Of a stretch of 62,788 bases of DNA, positions 1 through 8,877 are shown one piece after another. The stretch covers positions 1 through 62,788 of the forward strand of contig JAKLLS010000005.1 of assembly GCA_022014155.1 (NCBI GenBank). The letters run 5' to 3'. Below the pieces are notes generated by a model that ran no database searches, had not been told where the DNA came from, and saw only the letters and a list, made by a program, of their open reading frames with translations. Each line of letters opens with the position of its first letter. Within the stretch, counting starts at the first letter, position 1. The stretch is from Marinobacter sp. (GTDB lineage: Bacteria > Pseudomonadota > Gammaproteobacteria > Pseudomonadales > Oleiphilaceae). The position numbers were made by a program, and so were the translations under genes.

Positions 1-1335
1 GTGTTCATTGGCAAGCTGGATGACTGGGATATGATGAAGCCCGGTGTGCCCGAGAGCGTCCGGTGTGTGTCCTACCCGCTGAGCCCACCCAACGATTTCG
101 AAACCTGGGATGATCTGGTGGCCAAGTTCCCGCCCATGGAAGAAAACACCACCCGGGACGCGGATGAACTGGCGACCATCGTTTACACCTCCGGCAGTAC
201 CGGTCGTCCGAAAGGTGTGATGCTGAGCTTCCGCAATATGGCCTTTGCCGCCACTGGAGGCACCGAAGTGCTGGGCGTGGGGCCGGACGAGCGCATGCTG
301 TCCTACCTGCCATTGGCCCATGTGTTTGAGCGTACGTTTGTGGAGCTGGGTTCCCTGTATGCCGGGTTCCACCTGTTCTTTGCGGAATCCCTCGACACCT
401 TTGTGCAGGATCTCCAGCGTGCCCAGCCAACCCTGTTCCTGTCCGTACCGCGCCTTTGGGTGAAATTCCAGCACGGTGTGCTGCAGAAGCTGCCCAAGAA
501 AAAACTTGAAAGACTGCTTAAGATTCCAATCGTAAATGGTCTGATTAAAAAGAAAATTCTTAAAGGGCTTGGCCTGGACAAGGTGAAGCTGGCCGGCAGT
601 GGTTCGGCGCCGCTGTCCCACGATGTACTGGACTGGTACCGCAACCTTGGCCTGGAACTGCTGGAAGGTTACGGCATGTCCGAGAACTTTGCCTATTCCC
701 ACATGAGCAAGCCCGGACGCTCCCGCACCGGTTATGTGGGTGAGGCGGCGCCCGGCGTGGAAGTGAAGATCAGCGACGTGGGCGAGATCCTGGTCAAGAG
801 CCCGGCCACCATGATGGGTTACTACAAGGACGAAGAGAAAACCCGCGAAACCTTCACCGAAGACGGTTTCCTGAAAACCGGTGACAAGGGTGAGATTGAC
901 GAGATGGGCCGCCTCAAGATAACGGGCCGCATCAAGGAAATCTTCAAAACCAGTAAGGGCAAGTACATTGCCCCGGCGCCGATTGAAAACCGCCTGATGT
1001 CCCATGACGCCATCGAGATGGTGTGTGTGTCCGGCGCCAACCAGACCCAGCCCCATGCGCTGGTGATGCTGGGCGAGGATACCCGCCCGAAACTGGCGGA
1101 TGAGGCCTTCCGCAAGAATCTGGAAGCCAGCTTCCAGGATCTTATCAAGGAAGTGAACAAGACGGTGGATCCCCATGAGCAACTGGCGTTCATTACCGTC
1201 GTCAGCGATGAATGGTCCATCGAGAACAGCTTCCTGACACCAACGCTGAAACTGAAGCGCAACGTGGTGGAGGATGCCTACCAGGAGAAGGTGGACAGCT
1301 GGTACGCCCAACGCCAGCCGGTGATCTGGCAGTAA
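1..1335 (+). CDS. Long-chain acyl-CoA synthetase, 5' end outside window
   Basis: C-terminal 444 residues of an AMP-forming acyl-CoA ligase that activates fatty acids to acyl-CoA with ATP. The adenylation signature TIVYTSGSTGRPKGVML lies near residues 59-75. The later motifs GYGMSE (about 222), TGDKGEID (about 292) and the hinge-type GRIKEIFKTSKGKYIAP (about 312) follow in the usual order. The large insert and the C-terminal region fit the FadD15-like group of about 550-600 residues, so roughly 100-150 N-terminal residues are missing. The frame is open at base 1, so the GTG there is probably an internal Val codon. A terminator follows. The ligase family is clear; the chain-length preference is inferred. 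Confidence 0.9.
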   Translation: MFIGKLDDWDMMKPGVPESVRCVSYPLSPPNDFETWDDLVAKFPPMEENTTRDADELATIVYTSGSTGRPKGVMLSFRNMAFAATGGTEVLGVGPDERMLSYLPLAHVFERTFVELGSLYAGFHLFFAESLDTFVQDLQRAQPTLFLSVPRLWVKFQHGVLQKLPKKKLERLLKIPIVNGLIKKKILKGLGLDKVKLAGSGSAPLSHDVLDWYRNLGLELLEGYGMSENFAYSHMSKPGRSRTGYVGEAAPGVEVKISDVGEILVKSPATMMGYYKDEEKTRETFTEDGFLKTGDKGEIDEMGRLKITGRIKEIFKTSKGKYIAPAPIENRLMSHDAIEMVCVSGANQTQPHALVMLGEDTRPKLADEAFRKNLEASFQDLIKEVNKTVDPHEQLAFITVVSDEWSIENSFLTPTLKLKRNVVEDAYQEKVDSWYAQRQPVIWQ

Positions 1336-1379
1336 GACCCGCGAATCAAGGTGCGGAGCCCTCCGCGCCTGAAGACCGA

Positions 1380-1407
1380 AAGGCCCGGATTGTTCCGGGC
1401 CTTTTTA
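1380..1407 (+). terminator. Intrinsic terminator after acyl-CoA ligase
   Basis: An inverted repeat AGGCCCGGA / TCCGGGCCT with a short loop is followed by TTTT. It lies 45 bases after the ligase stop codon and before the thioesterase gene. Confidence 0.85.
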
Positions 1408-1490
1408 ATTATTGGTCACAAAAAGGCTACATAAGTCGCATAGGGCAAGCGCTTGCAAGGGAATAAACTGAGGACAATTCAGGAGGGAGT

Positions 1491-1976
1491 ATGACTCAGT
1501 TAGCCCGTTTCCAGAAACGCATCCACGAATCCATTCCGTTGACCCGGGCCCTTGGCCTGGAGGTGCTTTCCTATGACGGCCATGCCCTGTTGGTGAGTGC
1601 ACCGCTTGAGCCCAACCATAATCATCAGGGCACCGGTTTCGGTGGCAGTGTCTATTCGGTCGCGGTTACGGCAGCCTGGGGGCTGGTCGAGCTCGCGCTT
1701 GCGGATATGGGGCTGTGGGGCAATGTGATGGTCCAGAGTGGGAATATGGATTATCTGATGCCCGTAGAGGGGGATTTCTATGCCCTCTGTCGTCTTCCCG
1801 CAGGGGAGATTCCGGATCGCTTCAGGAAGAGCCTGGCGCGTCACGGCAAGGCTCGTATAGCCCTGCACGCGGACGTCTATTGCGGTGAACCGACGACCGA
1901 TCCGAAGGGCTCTCCGGTAGCCACCTTCCAGGGGCGCTTTGTGGTGCAGGACGCCAGCTCACGCCCGATCTTCTGA
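1491..1976 (+). CDS. YiiD C-terminal-type thioesterase domain protein
   Basis: 161-residue single-domain protein resembling the putative thioesterase (hot-dog) domain found at the C terminus of YiiD. Seen: the segment PNHNHQGTGFGGSVYSVAVTAAW (residues 41-63, in two parts around GFGGS), typical of hot-dog thioesterases where the helix after the conserved Asn/His-rich loop carries the active site. A strong ribosome-binding site, AGGAGGG, lies 6 bases before the ATG. It probably hydrolyses an acyl-CoA or acyl-ACP, which would suit its position next to an acyl-CoA ligase, but the substrate is unknown. It ends 24 bases from the convergent iron-permease gene. Confidence 0.8.
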   Translation: MTQLARFQKRIHESIPLTRALGLEVLSYDGHALLVSAPLEPNHNHQGTGFGGSVYSVAVTAAWGLVELALADMGLWGNVMVQSGNMDYLMPVEGDFYALCRLPAGEIPDRFRKSLARHGKARIALHADVYCGEPTTDPKGSPVATFQGRFVVQDASSRPIF

Positions 1977-2000
1977 TCGTTTCTGCTCAGTACCCTGGCA

Positions 2001-3689
2001 TCAGGCGATGCTGCGGGTGTTGGAGATTGATCGGCTCATCAGGATGATGGGAATAATCCCCGCCAGTACGATAATCAGGGCCGGTAGTGCGCTGTGGGCG
2101 AGCCGTTCGTCGGAGGCAAACTGGTACACATAGGTTGCCAGGGTCTCGAAATTGAACGGCCGCAGGATCAGTGTTGCCGGCAATTCCTTCATGCAGTCGA
2201 CGAACACCACCAAAGCAGCGGTAATCAGCGTTCCCCGAAGCATGGGCAGATGCACCCGTAACAGGGTGCTGCCGGGTGAATGCCCCATGGAGCGGGACGC
2301 CATATCCATGCTGGGAGTGATTTTCTGCAGCGCGCTTTCCACGCTGCCTGCGGATACCGCCAGGAAGCGCACCGTGTAGGCAAACACCATGGCAAAGGCC
2401 GAGCCGCTCAGCAGCAGGCCGGTGCTGATGTTGAAGGTGTCACGCATCAGTCCGTCCAGCCAGTTGTCGAAACCTGCCAGGGGAATGATCACACCGACGG
2501 CCAGCACCGCGCCGGGCATGGCGTAGCCCAGGCTGGAGAGGCGCATCATGATCTGCATGCCCCGGGTGTCATGCAGGCGCCGGCTGTAGGCGAGGGTGAC
2601 GCCAATCAGCAGGGTGGTGAGGGCTGCGGTGCCGGACAGGAACAGGCTGTTCAGGGTGTTGCGGATAAAGTCGGAGTTCCAGCTTTCGTCAAAGTATTCC
2701 CAGGCGTACTGGCCCAGGGTGAGGGCCGGAATCACAAAGCCCAGGATGACCGGCACGGCGCACACAGCGATGCAGATCATCTGGCGCGGCCTGGACATCG
2801 TGAAGCGGCGAATCGGGTCCCGGTTATCCCGGGCGGCGAACTGTTGTTGCCGGCGGCGGGAATAGCGTTCCAGGGTGACCAGGATCACCACGAAGACCAG
2901 CATGGTGGTGGCGATCTGCGCGGCGCCGCCGAGGTTGCCCAGGTTCATCCAGGTATCGAACAGGCCGGCGGTCAGGGTCTGAACGGCGAAGAAATCAACG
3001 GTACCGAAATCGTTGAGGGTTTCCATCAGCACCAGGGACAGGCCCACGGCGATGGCGGGGCGGGCGATGGGCAGAACCACCCGGAAAAACGTACTGATGG
3101 CCGAATGCCCCAGGCTGCGGCTGACGGCGAACAACGAAGGGGACTGCTCCAGAAAGGCGGCCCGGGCCAGCAGGTAAACGTAGGGGTAGAGTACCAGCCC
3201 GATCATCAGGGTGGCGCCTTCCAGGGTGCGGATTTCCGGGAACCAGTAGTCCCCGGCGCTTTCCCAGCCGAAGACTTCCCGCAATGCTTTCTGGACCGGC
3301 CCGGCATAGTCGAGCAGGCTGGTGTACACGTAGGCGATGACGTAGGCGGGAACGGCAAAGGGCAGCAGCATGGCCCATTCAAAGAAGCGACGCCCGGGAA
3401 ATTCGCACATGGTCACTGCCCAGGCCGTTGCCAGCCCGATCACCAGGGTAATGCCGGCCACGCCAAGCATCAGTTTGAAGGTGGTAATCAGATAGCGGGG
3501 AAGCGTGGTGTCCAGCAGGTGGGGCCAGATGTTCTCATCAGGGAACAGGGCCAGGAAAAGAACCGATACAACGGGCAGTGCAACGATTGCTGTGGTAAGG
3601 GCAGCGGATATGAGCCACCGCTTTGAGGTGCGTTTTGCCAGCAGGGGCTGACCTAGCCCGGTTTCACCGCTGGTGCCTGCCTCGGTCAT
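2001..3689 (-). CDS. fbpB: Ferric iron ABC transporter permease, FbpB type
   Basis: 562-residue inner-membrane protein made of two fused permease halves, each with about six membrane segments, as in the FbpB/SfuB family of Fe(III) importers. Each half carries an EAA-like loop that docks on the ATPase: around residues 190-210 (SRSLGHSAISTFFRVVLPIARP) and again near residue 470 (SRSMGHSPGSTLLRVHLPMLRG). It would move iron delivered by the periplasmic protein encoded just upstream. The ATG at 3689 is the first start and gives a cytoplasmic N terminus. The gene lies 149 bases after fbpA, with a terminator-like hairpin between. No ATPase gene (fbpC) lies beside it. Confidence 0.92.
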   Translation of the reverse strand: MTEAGTSGETGLGQPLLAKRTSKRWLISAALTTAIVALPVVSVLFLALFPDENIWPHLLDTTLPRYLITTFKLMLGVAGITLVIGLATAWAVTMCEFPGRRFFEWAMLLPFAVPAYVIAYVYTSLLDYAGPVQKALREVFGWESAGDYWFPEIRTLEGATLMIGLVLYPYVYLLARAAFLEQSPSLFAVSRSLGHSAISTFFRVVLPIARPAIAVGLSLVLMETLNDFGTVDFFAVQTLTAGLFDTWMNLGNLGGAAQIATTMLVFVVILVTLERYSRRRQQQFAARDNRDPIRRFTMSRPRQMICIAVCAVPVILGFVIPALTLGQYAWEYFDESWNSDFIRNTLNSLFLSGTAALTTLLIGVTLAYSRRLHDTRGMQIMMRLSSLGYAMPGAVLAVGVIIPLAGFDNWLDGLMRDTFNISTGLLLSGSAFAMVFAYTVRFLAVSAGSVESALQKITPSMDMASRSMGHSPGSTLLRVHLPMLRGTLITAALVVFVDCMKELPATLILRPFNFETLATYVYQFASDERLAHSALPALIIVLAGIIPIILMSRSISNTRSIA

Positions 3690-3796
3690 GTCGTTCCTTT
3701 TGTGCTCCTGAAAAGAGCCACGATTCTAGTCACCTGCGGCTGTCGCTGCAATGACTGGTATAGCCAGTTGGCGGGATTTATGGTCCTTGCAGACAA

Positions 3797-3824
3797 AAAA
3801 GGGTGGGCCAGGCCCACCCTTTCT
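3797..3824 (-). terminator. Hairpin with T-tract between fbpA and fbpB
   Basis: The near-perfect inverted repeat GGGTGGGCC/GGCCCACCC is followed on the minus strand by TTTTTT. It lies directly after fbpA and 100 bases before fbpB, so it may reduce read-through and keep the permease less abundant than the binding protein. Confidence 0.8.
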
Positions 3825-3838
3825 GGACAGAGACCGGC

Positions 3839-4855
3839 TTACAGGTTGTCGTAATCGACCCGGTCAACCAGTTTGACGGCTGCGTTGCGGTTATTGGCGA
3901 TTTCCTGCAGTGACAGCTGGTCAGGGTTGATCTCACCCCATTCCGCCACTTGGCCGGAAGGGCTGACGTTCGGATTTGCCGGGTATTCGGTGTTTGCCTC
4001 GGCGTAGATGCGCTGTGCTTCCTCGGTGGAGAGGAATTCCATCAAACGAACGGCGTTGTCGCGGTTGGGCGCGCTCTTGGTGAGCTGGATGCCGCTGATG
4101 TTGATGTGGGTGCCACGATCGTCGGCATTCGGGAATACCAGGCGAACGGCTTCGGCAGCTGGGCGCTGGTTCTCATCGTTCAGCATGTTGCCGTAGTAGT
4201 AGCTGTTACCGATGGCGATGTCACACACACCTTCGGCGATGGCCTTGATCTGGTCGCGGTCGCCACCCTGGGGCTTACGGGCCAGGTTGTCTTTGACGCC
4301 TTCCAGCCACTGCTCGGTTTCTTCTTCACCGTGGTGGGCGATCATGGATGAGATCAGGGCGATGTTGTAGGGGTGCTTGCCGCTGCGGGTACAGATGCGG
4401 TTGTCCCACTTGTCGTCGGCCAGTTCTTCGTAGGTGGTGATTTCACCTTCTTCAACACGGTCCTTGGAGGCAAAGATCAGGCGGCCGCGGGTGGTCAGGG
4501 CAAACCATTTGCCATCCGGGTGGCGCAGGTGTTCCGGAATGTTGTTGGCCAGGGTCTCGTTTTCCAGGCTGGCGACCAGATCACGCTCGACCAGTTCGTT
4601 GATGCGGGAGATATCGACGGTCATCACCAGATCTGCCGGGCTGTTGCGACCTTCACGCTCCAGGCGCTCGGCCAGGCCCTTTTTGGCGAATACCACGTTG
4701 GCCTTGATGCCGGTTTCTTTTTCGAATGCGTTGAGCAAGGGTTCCAGCAGGTAAGCCTGACGGTAGGAATAGATGTTCACTTCGCCATCAGCGGAAGCGC
4801 TCAGGGGCATGACAGAGAGTGCCATGGTGGCGGCTGCAGCCAGTTTCATTCGCAT
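3839..4855 (-). CDS. fbpA: Fe(III) ABC transporter periplasmic binding protein
   Basis: 338-residue periplasmic iron-binding protein of the FbpA/FutA family. A signal peptide spans about residues 1-22 with a cleavage motif SASA before DGEV. The mature part begins with the typical EVNIYSYRQ strand. The iron-coordinating tyrosine cluster GNSYYYGNM is present in the C-terminal lobe. The frame is open 54 codons further upstream, but the ATG at 4855 starts the signal peptide and has GAAAGGA upstream, so it is chosen. A Fur-box-like sequence lies about 70 bases upstream. It supplies iron to FbpB and an ATPase encoded elsewhere. Confidence 0.92.
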   Translation of the reverse strand: MRMKLAAAATMALSVMPLSASADGEVNIYSYRQAYLLEPLLNAFEKETGIKANVVFAKKGLAERLEREGRNSPADLVMTVDISRINELVERDLVASLENETLANNIPEHLRHPDGKWFALTTRGRLIFASKDRVEEGEITTYEELADDKWDNRICTRSGKHPYNIALISSMIAHHGEEETEQWLEGVKDNLARKPQGGDRDQIKAIAEGVCDIAIGNSYYYGNMLNDENQRPAAEAVRLVFPNADDRGTHINISGIQLTKSAPNRDNAVRLMEFLSTEEAQRIYAEANTEYPANPNVSPSGQVAEWGEINPDQLSLQEIANNRNAAVKLVDRVDYDNL

Positions 4856-4921
4856 AGTGTGACGTCCTTTCTCAAGCAGGGTTGACCGCCGTTTTCTGAT
4901 TTTGATTACGGCATTAAAAAC

Positions 4922-4940
4922 GTCAACCATTCTCATTTGT
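4922..4940 (-). promoter_or_regulatory. Candidate Fur box upstream of fbpA
   Basis: On the minus strand the segment contains the core AAATGAGAATGGTT. It matches the 19-base Fur consensus at about 11 positions, including the AATGA-AAT core. Location before an iron-uptake gene supports it; the match itself is only moderate. Confidence 0.45.
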
Positions 4941-5042
4941 GTTAGCGGTCCTGTCAAGTTGAGGATTGCAATTTTCAGGATGAATGGTGCTATGCTTCGG
5001 AAGATTATAAAAACCAAGTAAAAACCGGCGGATTCACAGTCT

Positions 5043-5315
5043 ATGGTTGATCAGGATCGACGAGGCCACGGGCGCACGGCGATGAGTGCACAAGTGAAGG
5101 TATCTCATGATGTTTTCGGGGAGTTTCTGTTCTCGACCCGGGACATTTCCGATGGCGGTATCTTTATCGTCGTTGAAGGGGAGCCTTTTGACCCGGCGAT
5201 AGGTGATACCGTGGAAGTGCAGGTTCAGGGGCTACCTGTTCCGGCGCCAGTGCTGGAGATGGAAGTGGTCCGCAAGAGTATCGACGGCTTCGGTTTGCAA
5301 TTTGCGGATCAATAA
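5043..5315 (+). CDS. PilZ domain protein
   Basis: 90-residue protein consisting of one PilZ domain, the usual cyclic-di-GMP receptor. Seen: basic N-terminal motif DRRGHGR (residues 4-10, the RxxxR-type site) and the second motif RDISDGGIFI (about 31-40, the DxSxxG site). Both ligand-binding motifs therefore look intact, unlike many degenerate PilZ proteins. It is a stand-alone gene between the divergent fbpA and a lipoprotein gene, so its target is not shown by context. Confidence 0.85.
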   Translation: MVDQDRRGHGRTAMSAQVKVSHDVFGEFLFSTRDISDGGIFIVVEGEPFDPAIGDTVEVQVQGLPVPAPVLEMEVVRKSIDGFGLQFADQ

Positions 5316-5385
5316 ACGGTTTTCCCCCCTTCTGTGTGGATAATGGCAGGTTCTGAATGCCCATTTCCAGCAGCGATCCGCCAGA

Positions 5386-5973
5386 ATGAACTACCTCCGT
5401 ATTCCCTTGGTTTGCCTTCTATACCTCCCGTTCGGTCTGACCGGGTGTGCGTCCTACTACAATCACTATGGCCTGTTTCCGGCAGAGAACTCCAGTGGTG
5501 AGGTGCGTCAGGTCCTGCTCAGCTGGCAGACGGCGGACTACCCGGATTGGTGGTTGGTGGCGGACAAATCCACGCCGATAACCCTGGCAACTCAATGCAG
5601 CAGCCGAATCTGGCGCCTTGCGGATGACTCCCATGAAATGGCCGGTGAGTGCGCCGGAGGGATTCGCGCCTGTGGCCAGCCGGGCCGGGATATTGTGGCC
5701 TTCCGTGGTGAACCTGCCGATGAGCAGGCAGCCTGCATGGCCATTAATCCCGACAATGAGCAGGCCCGGGTGGTTGATATCGGTACCTCGCTGGAGTTGA
5801 TGGTGTCCTGTCGGCCCGTTGAGACTCATCGTGGTGATGGAGACGATCTTGAGGGAACCGATTACCTCCGTCCGTCGTCAGTGACGTACAGGGTCCACCT
5901 CCGCACATCTCCCCGGGGCGCATTGGATGCGGGACCCCCGGTTATGGATGACTCGATCTGTGACGCAGATTGA
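5386..5973 (+). CDS. Hypothetical lipoprotein
   Basis: 195-residue putative lipoprotein with a type II signal peptide: a hydrophobic stretch, then the lipobox LTGC with the lipidated Cys at residue 21, followed by ASYYNHYG. The mature part has several Cys residues (for example CSSR, CAGG, ACGQ) that could form disulfides in the periplasm. I do not recognise a domain. No co-directional neighbour is close enough to assign a pathway. Confidence 0.75.
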   Translation: MNYLRIPLVCLLYLPFGLTGCASYYNHYGLFPAENSSGEVRQVLLSWQTADYPDWWLVADKSTPITLATQCSSRIWRLADDSHEMAGECAGGIRACGQPGRDIVAFRGEPADEQAACMAINPDNEQARVVDIGTSLELMVSCRPVETHRGDGDDLEGTDYLRPSSVTYRVHLRTSPRGALDAGPPVMDDSICDAD

Positions 5974-6148
5974 CACTTTTGTACCAGAAGTGTGAGCTCC
6001 ATCACGTTGCTACATTTTGTTTCTCCGTGATAGCTATGGTTACTCCATGTTGCTTTCCGGTTACTTTGAGCTACAGAAATGTAATGGACTCTTTTGCTGG
6101 TTGCGTCAGAATGGTGAGTATCGATAATTTTGATTAAAGGGGTACGTC

Positions 6149-7459
6149 GTGGGCGTTCGTCAAAGGAAAATCGCCGTACGAGATCTGGAAGTCGGCATGT
6201 TCGTATCCGATCTGGACCGGCCTTGGCATCAAACACCTTTCCCTATCCAGGGCTTCCATATTCGTTCCCAGGATGACATCCGCTCGGTCATTTCCCACTG
6301 CCAGTGGGTTGTGATTGATGTTGCGGAAGTGCGTGACAAGCTTGATGAGGTCAAGCCGGCAGGTCAGGTCTTCGGAAAGCGCTCCAACAAGAAGTATGGT
6401 GACAACCGGGAAGTGATTCAGCTGCCTCCGTTGCAGATCAAGGAGCCGGTCCGGTACGAAAATACCTCCACTCTCAAAAAGGAAATCAAGGTTTCGGGAA
6501 CGGTGCTGGCCGATGCCGAAATGGCGCTGAATCAGGTGGCCACTGCTGTCAGACGTGAGGAAACGCCAGACCTGAGAGACGTGGCCAGGGTTACCCGCAA
6601 GATGGTGTCCAGCGTGATTCGCAACCCGGATGCCTTGTTGTGGCTGAGCCGTATCCGGGAGCACGACGACTTCGTTTATCGCCATGCCATGAATACGGCG
6701 ATATGGGCCCTGGTGTGCGGTCGTCACCTTGGTCTGAATGAAGGTCTGCTTAACCATCTTGGTCTGGGGTGCCTGTTGTCACAGGTGGGCAAGACCGATC
6801 TTCCCGTTGAGATCCTGCAAAAGGAAGGCAAGCTGGATGCGGATGAGTTTGCCCGCTACCGGAGCTACGTTGAGCGGGGCGTGGCGATGCTGGATGGGAC
6901 CGGTGTGTCCCGCGCGGTGATCAGTGTCGTCCAGGGACACCGTGAGCGTCATAACGGTTCAGGTTTCCCGGAAGGTGTCCGCGGGGACCGGATTCCATTA
7001 CTGGCAAAGATTGGCGGTCTTGCCGAGTTTTTCGAAACTGTGATCACTCCACGGAACAGTTCCGATCCCCTGACGCCGGCAAAGGCGGTCAACCTCCTGT
7101 ATGACATGCGTAACATCGAATTCCAGGGCGACCTGGTCGAGAATTTCATCCAGGCCGTCGGGATCTATCCCACCGGTAGTCTGGTGCAGCTTAATGATGG
7201 ACAGCGGGGGATTGTCGTGTCCCATTCTGCGGATCGTCGTTTGTGGCCACAGGTGATGGTGATGACGGACCAAAATCAGGAGCCGTTGAAGATGGCCAAA
7301 GTAATAGATTTGGCGAGCTTCAATGAAGGCAAGGGACCGGCGGAAACGTTGTCCATTGCCGAGTGCCTGCCCCATGGTACGGAAGGGCTCAACCCTGAGC
7401 ACTTTGATGTCACCGGAACGGAATCCCGCTGGAACCTGTCCCGATTGGTCGGTTCCTGA
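6149..7459 (+). CDS. HD-GYP-like protein with degenerate active site
   Basis: 436-residue protein with an N-terminal DUF3391-type region (residues 1-110, starting RQRKIAVRDLEVGMFVSDLD) and a HD-GYP-like domain (about 150-345), a fold that normally hydrolyses cyclic-di-GMP. The metal and signature residues are altered: the HD pair expected before the GK motif is SQ (residues 211-212 in LLSQVGKTDLP), and the HHExxDGxGYP motif reads HRERHNGSGFP (264-274). His179 of the first helix is kept. It is therefore likely a non-catalytic binding protein. The GTG start is preceded by AAAGGGG. A C-terminal beta region with LVQLNDGQRGIVV (about 345-357) is usual for this group. Confidence 0.88.
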   Translation: MGVRQRKIAVRDLEVGMFVSDLDRPWHQTPFPIQGFHIRSQDDIRSVISHCQWVVIDVAEVRDKLDEVKPAGQVFGKRSNKKYGDNREVIQLPPLQIKEPVRYENTSTLKKEIKVSGTVLADAEMALNQVATAVRREETPDLRDVARVTRKMVSSVIRNPDALLWLSRIREHDDFVYRHAMNTAIWALVCGRHLGLNEGLLNHLGLGCLLSQVGKTDLPVEILQKEGKLDADEFARYRSYVERGVAMLDGTGVSRAVISVVQGHRERHNGSGFPEGVRGDRIPLLAKIGGLAEFFETVITPRNSSDPLTPAKAVNLLYDMRNIEFQGDLVENFIQAVGIYPTGSLVQLNDGQRGIVVSHSADRRLWPQVMVMTDQNQEPLKMAKVIDLASFNEGKGPAETLSIAECLPHGTEGLNPEHFDVTGTESRWNLSRLVGS

Positions 7460-7468
7460 TCCATCCGG

Positions 7469-7511
7469 AAGCCTCAGGCATTATCAGTCGATGATGATCC
7501 TGAGGCTTTTC
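7469..7511. terminator. Hairpin between convergent genes
   Basis: GCCTCAGG (7471-7478) pairs with CCTGAGGC (7499-7506), followed by TTTT on the plus strand. It terminates the HD-GYP gene; the last codons and stop codon of the opposite lipoprotein gene lie inside it. Confidence 0.7.
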
Positions 7512-8605
7512 CTTATCCATCGATAGGTATTCCGTGGACGGAAGTTGACGATGACTTCTGATTCGCCGCCACTATCACCCGCAATAAAGTACTCCACGTT
7601 TGCCGTTTGCCAGCTGAACGCATGAACCACCACATCCTGGTTGCGTGTGCTGATGGCCTCGACATTAGCCAGGTCGGTTTCCCCATTGATACGGCGAATG
7701 CTTACGCTCTTGATGCTGGTGTCGCTGGCCGGGTGGTTAGCGGTTTCGTTGTCCAGGTAGTAGCGGTTGCCGATGTCAGTGGTTATGGCATTGAGTTCCC
7801 GGGTCAGATAGTCCCGGGCTGCTTCGGTGTCAAAATCTTCCAGGCTGCGGCTAGCGTCCAGAATACGGTCGCGCCGGCTTTGCAGGTCTTCCTGGTAGTC
7901 CACATCGGGATCGCGCAGGTCTTCGTCTTCGGGCCGGGGTGGGGCGTTGTTGATCTCTTCCTGGGTGGGTGGTGTCTGACAGAGTTCATCATCTTCCGGG
8001 TAAAAGCAGATGGCTGCCAGCACCTGATTGGCCGGGGAGGGCGTGGTTCCCAGCGCGGTAAAATCGGTTTCGCTGACGGTGAAATCAATAGGGGCCGTCA
8101 GGTTGGGGAGTGCTTTATTCAGTTGCTGTACCACCCTGTCCCGAATCTCTATACCGTTGCCTTCGGTGATCCTTTCATTCCAGTTCAGGGCGAGCAGGAA
8201 GCGGGTGAGATTGAGTAGCGCGGTGTCAGTCATCAATTGCTGTTCGGTGATCTGGTGTGTTCGCAGCCCTTCGTTGTCGGTACCCGGGTTGTTCAGGTTT
8301 TCGCGGATATCGGCAAGGAAATCCAGTGGGGTAAGGTATTGGCTGGCGGGAACGTCCGTGGCGAGGGTCAGGTTGCCAACCCGAAACGTGACGCGCTCAC
8401 CGGGGTAGTAGTGAAAGCGGCCGGCGCTGTCGGTTTGTTCGCTGCGGCTTGCAGTGGTGTAGTGCAGGCCGCTTATGCCATGGTACGTCAGTGAGCCGGT
8501 CCGGGTGTCGTCGCTGCTGCTTCCGCTGTCTCCGCCGAGGCAGCCCGATAAAGACAGTACTGCTATTAATGGCAGGGATAATTGAAAAAGATGAACGGAT
8601 CTCAT
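7484..8605 (-). CDS. Hypothetical surface lipoprotein
   Basis: 373-residue protein with a lipoprotein signal (lipobox LSGC, Cys22) followed by a Gly/Ser/Asp-rich linker GGDSGSSSDD. The first part of the mature protein contains the pattern GLHYTT...TDSAGRFHYYPGERVTFRVGNLTL (about residues 46-80), a repeat-like beta module found in many marine gammaproteobacterial lipoproteins of unknown role. The middle (about 215-265) is very acidic and rich in Pro, Glu and Asp. No enzymatic motif is recognised. It is transcribed alone. Confidence 0.75.
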   Translation of the reverse strand: MRSVHLFQLSLPLIAVLSLSGCLGGDSGSSSDDTRTGSLTYHGISGLHYTTASRSEQTDSAGRFHYYPGERVTFRVGNLTLATDVPASQYLTPLDFLADIRENLNNPGTDNEGLRTHQITEQQLMTDTALLNLTRFLLALNWNERITEGNGIEIRDRVVQQLNKALPNLTAPIDFTVSETDFTALGTTPSPANQVLAAICFYPEDDELCQTPPTQEEINNAPPRPEDEDLRDPDVDYQEDLQSRRDRILDASRSLEDFDTEAARDYLTRELNAITTDIGNRYYLDNETANHPASDTSIKSVSIRRINGETDLANVEAISTRNQDVVVHAFSWQTANVEYFIAGDSGGESEVIVNFRPRNTYRWIRKSLRIIID

Positions 8606-8877
8606 GGTGCTGCTTGAATTCCCTGGTCGTGCGGCCTGCCGTGTGGAAGCGTCTGGCTTCGCCGGGCCTTTTGTAAGTTGTTGTAACCGGCATTATAGGG
8701 AGCGGCGCCCGGGGATATCGGGAATCCTGTCGCAGTTTGGACCTTTTCCGGTCCCGTGAAATCCGCCGCTGTGACTTGAAAATTCCGTTGTTGCCACAAC
8801 TTAAAACACTTCTGGTTTGACGGATCACGCAATTGGCCGGGCTCTTTGGCCCGACACGCCACTATTCTGGGTAGTTT

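Noticed and set aside
1..3. GTG at base 1 as the true start of the acyl-CoA ligase
   Set aside because: The family needs about 100-150 more N-terminal residues; the window edge cuts the gene.
2280..3626. 448-residue open frame on the plus strand opposite fbpB
   Set aside because: Its composition (His-, Gly- and Gln-rich, low complexity) is typical of a frame antisense to a GC-rich membrane gene; fbpB has clear family signatures.
6037..6056. Possible sigma-54 promoter before the HD-GYP-like gene
   Set aside because: GG and GC are 12 bases apart instead of 10.
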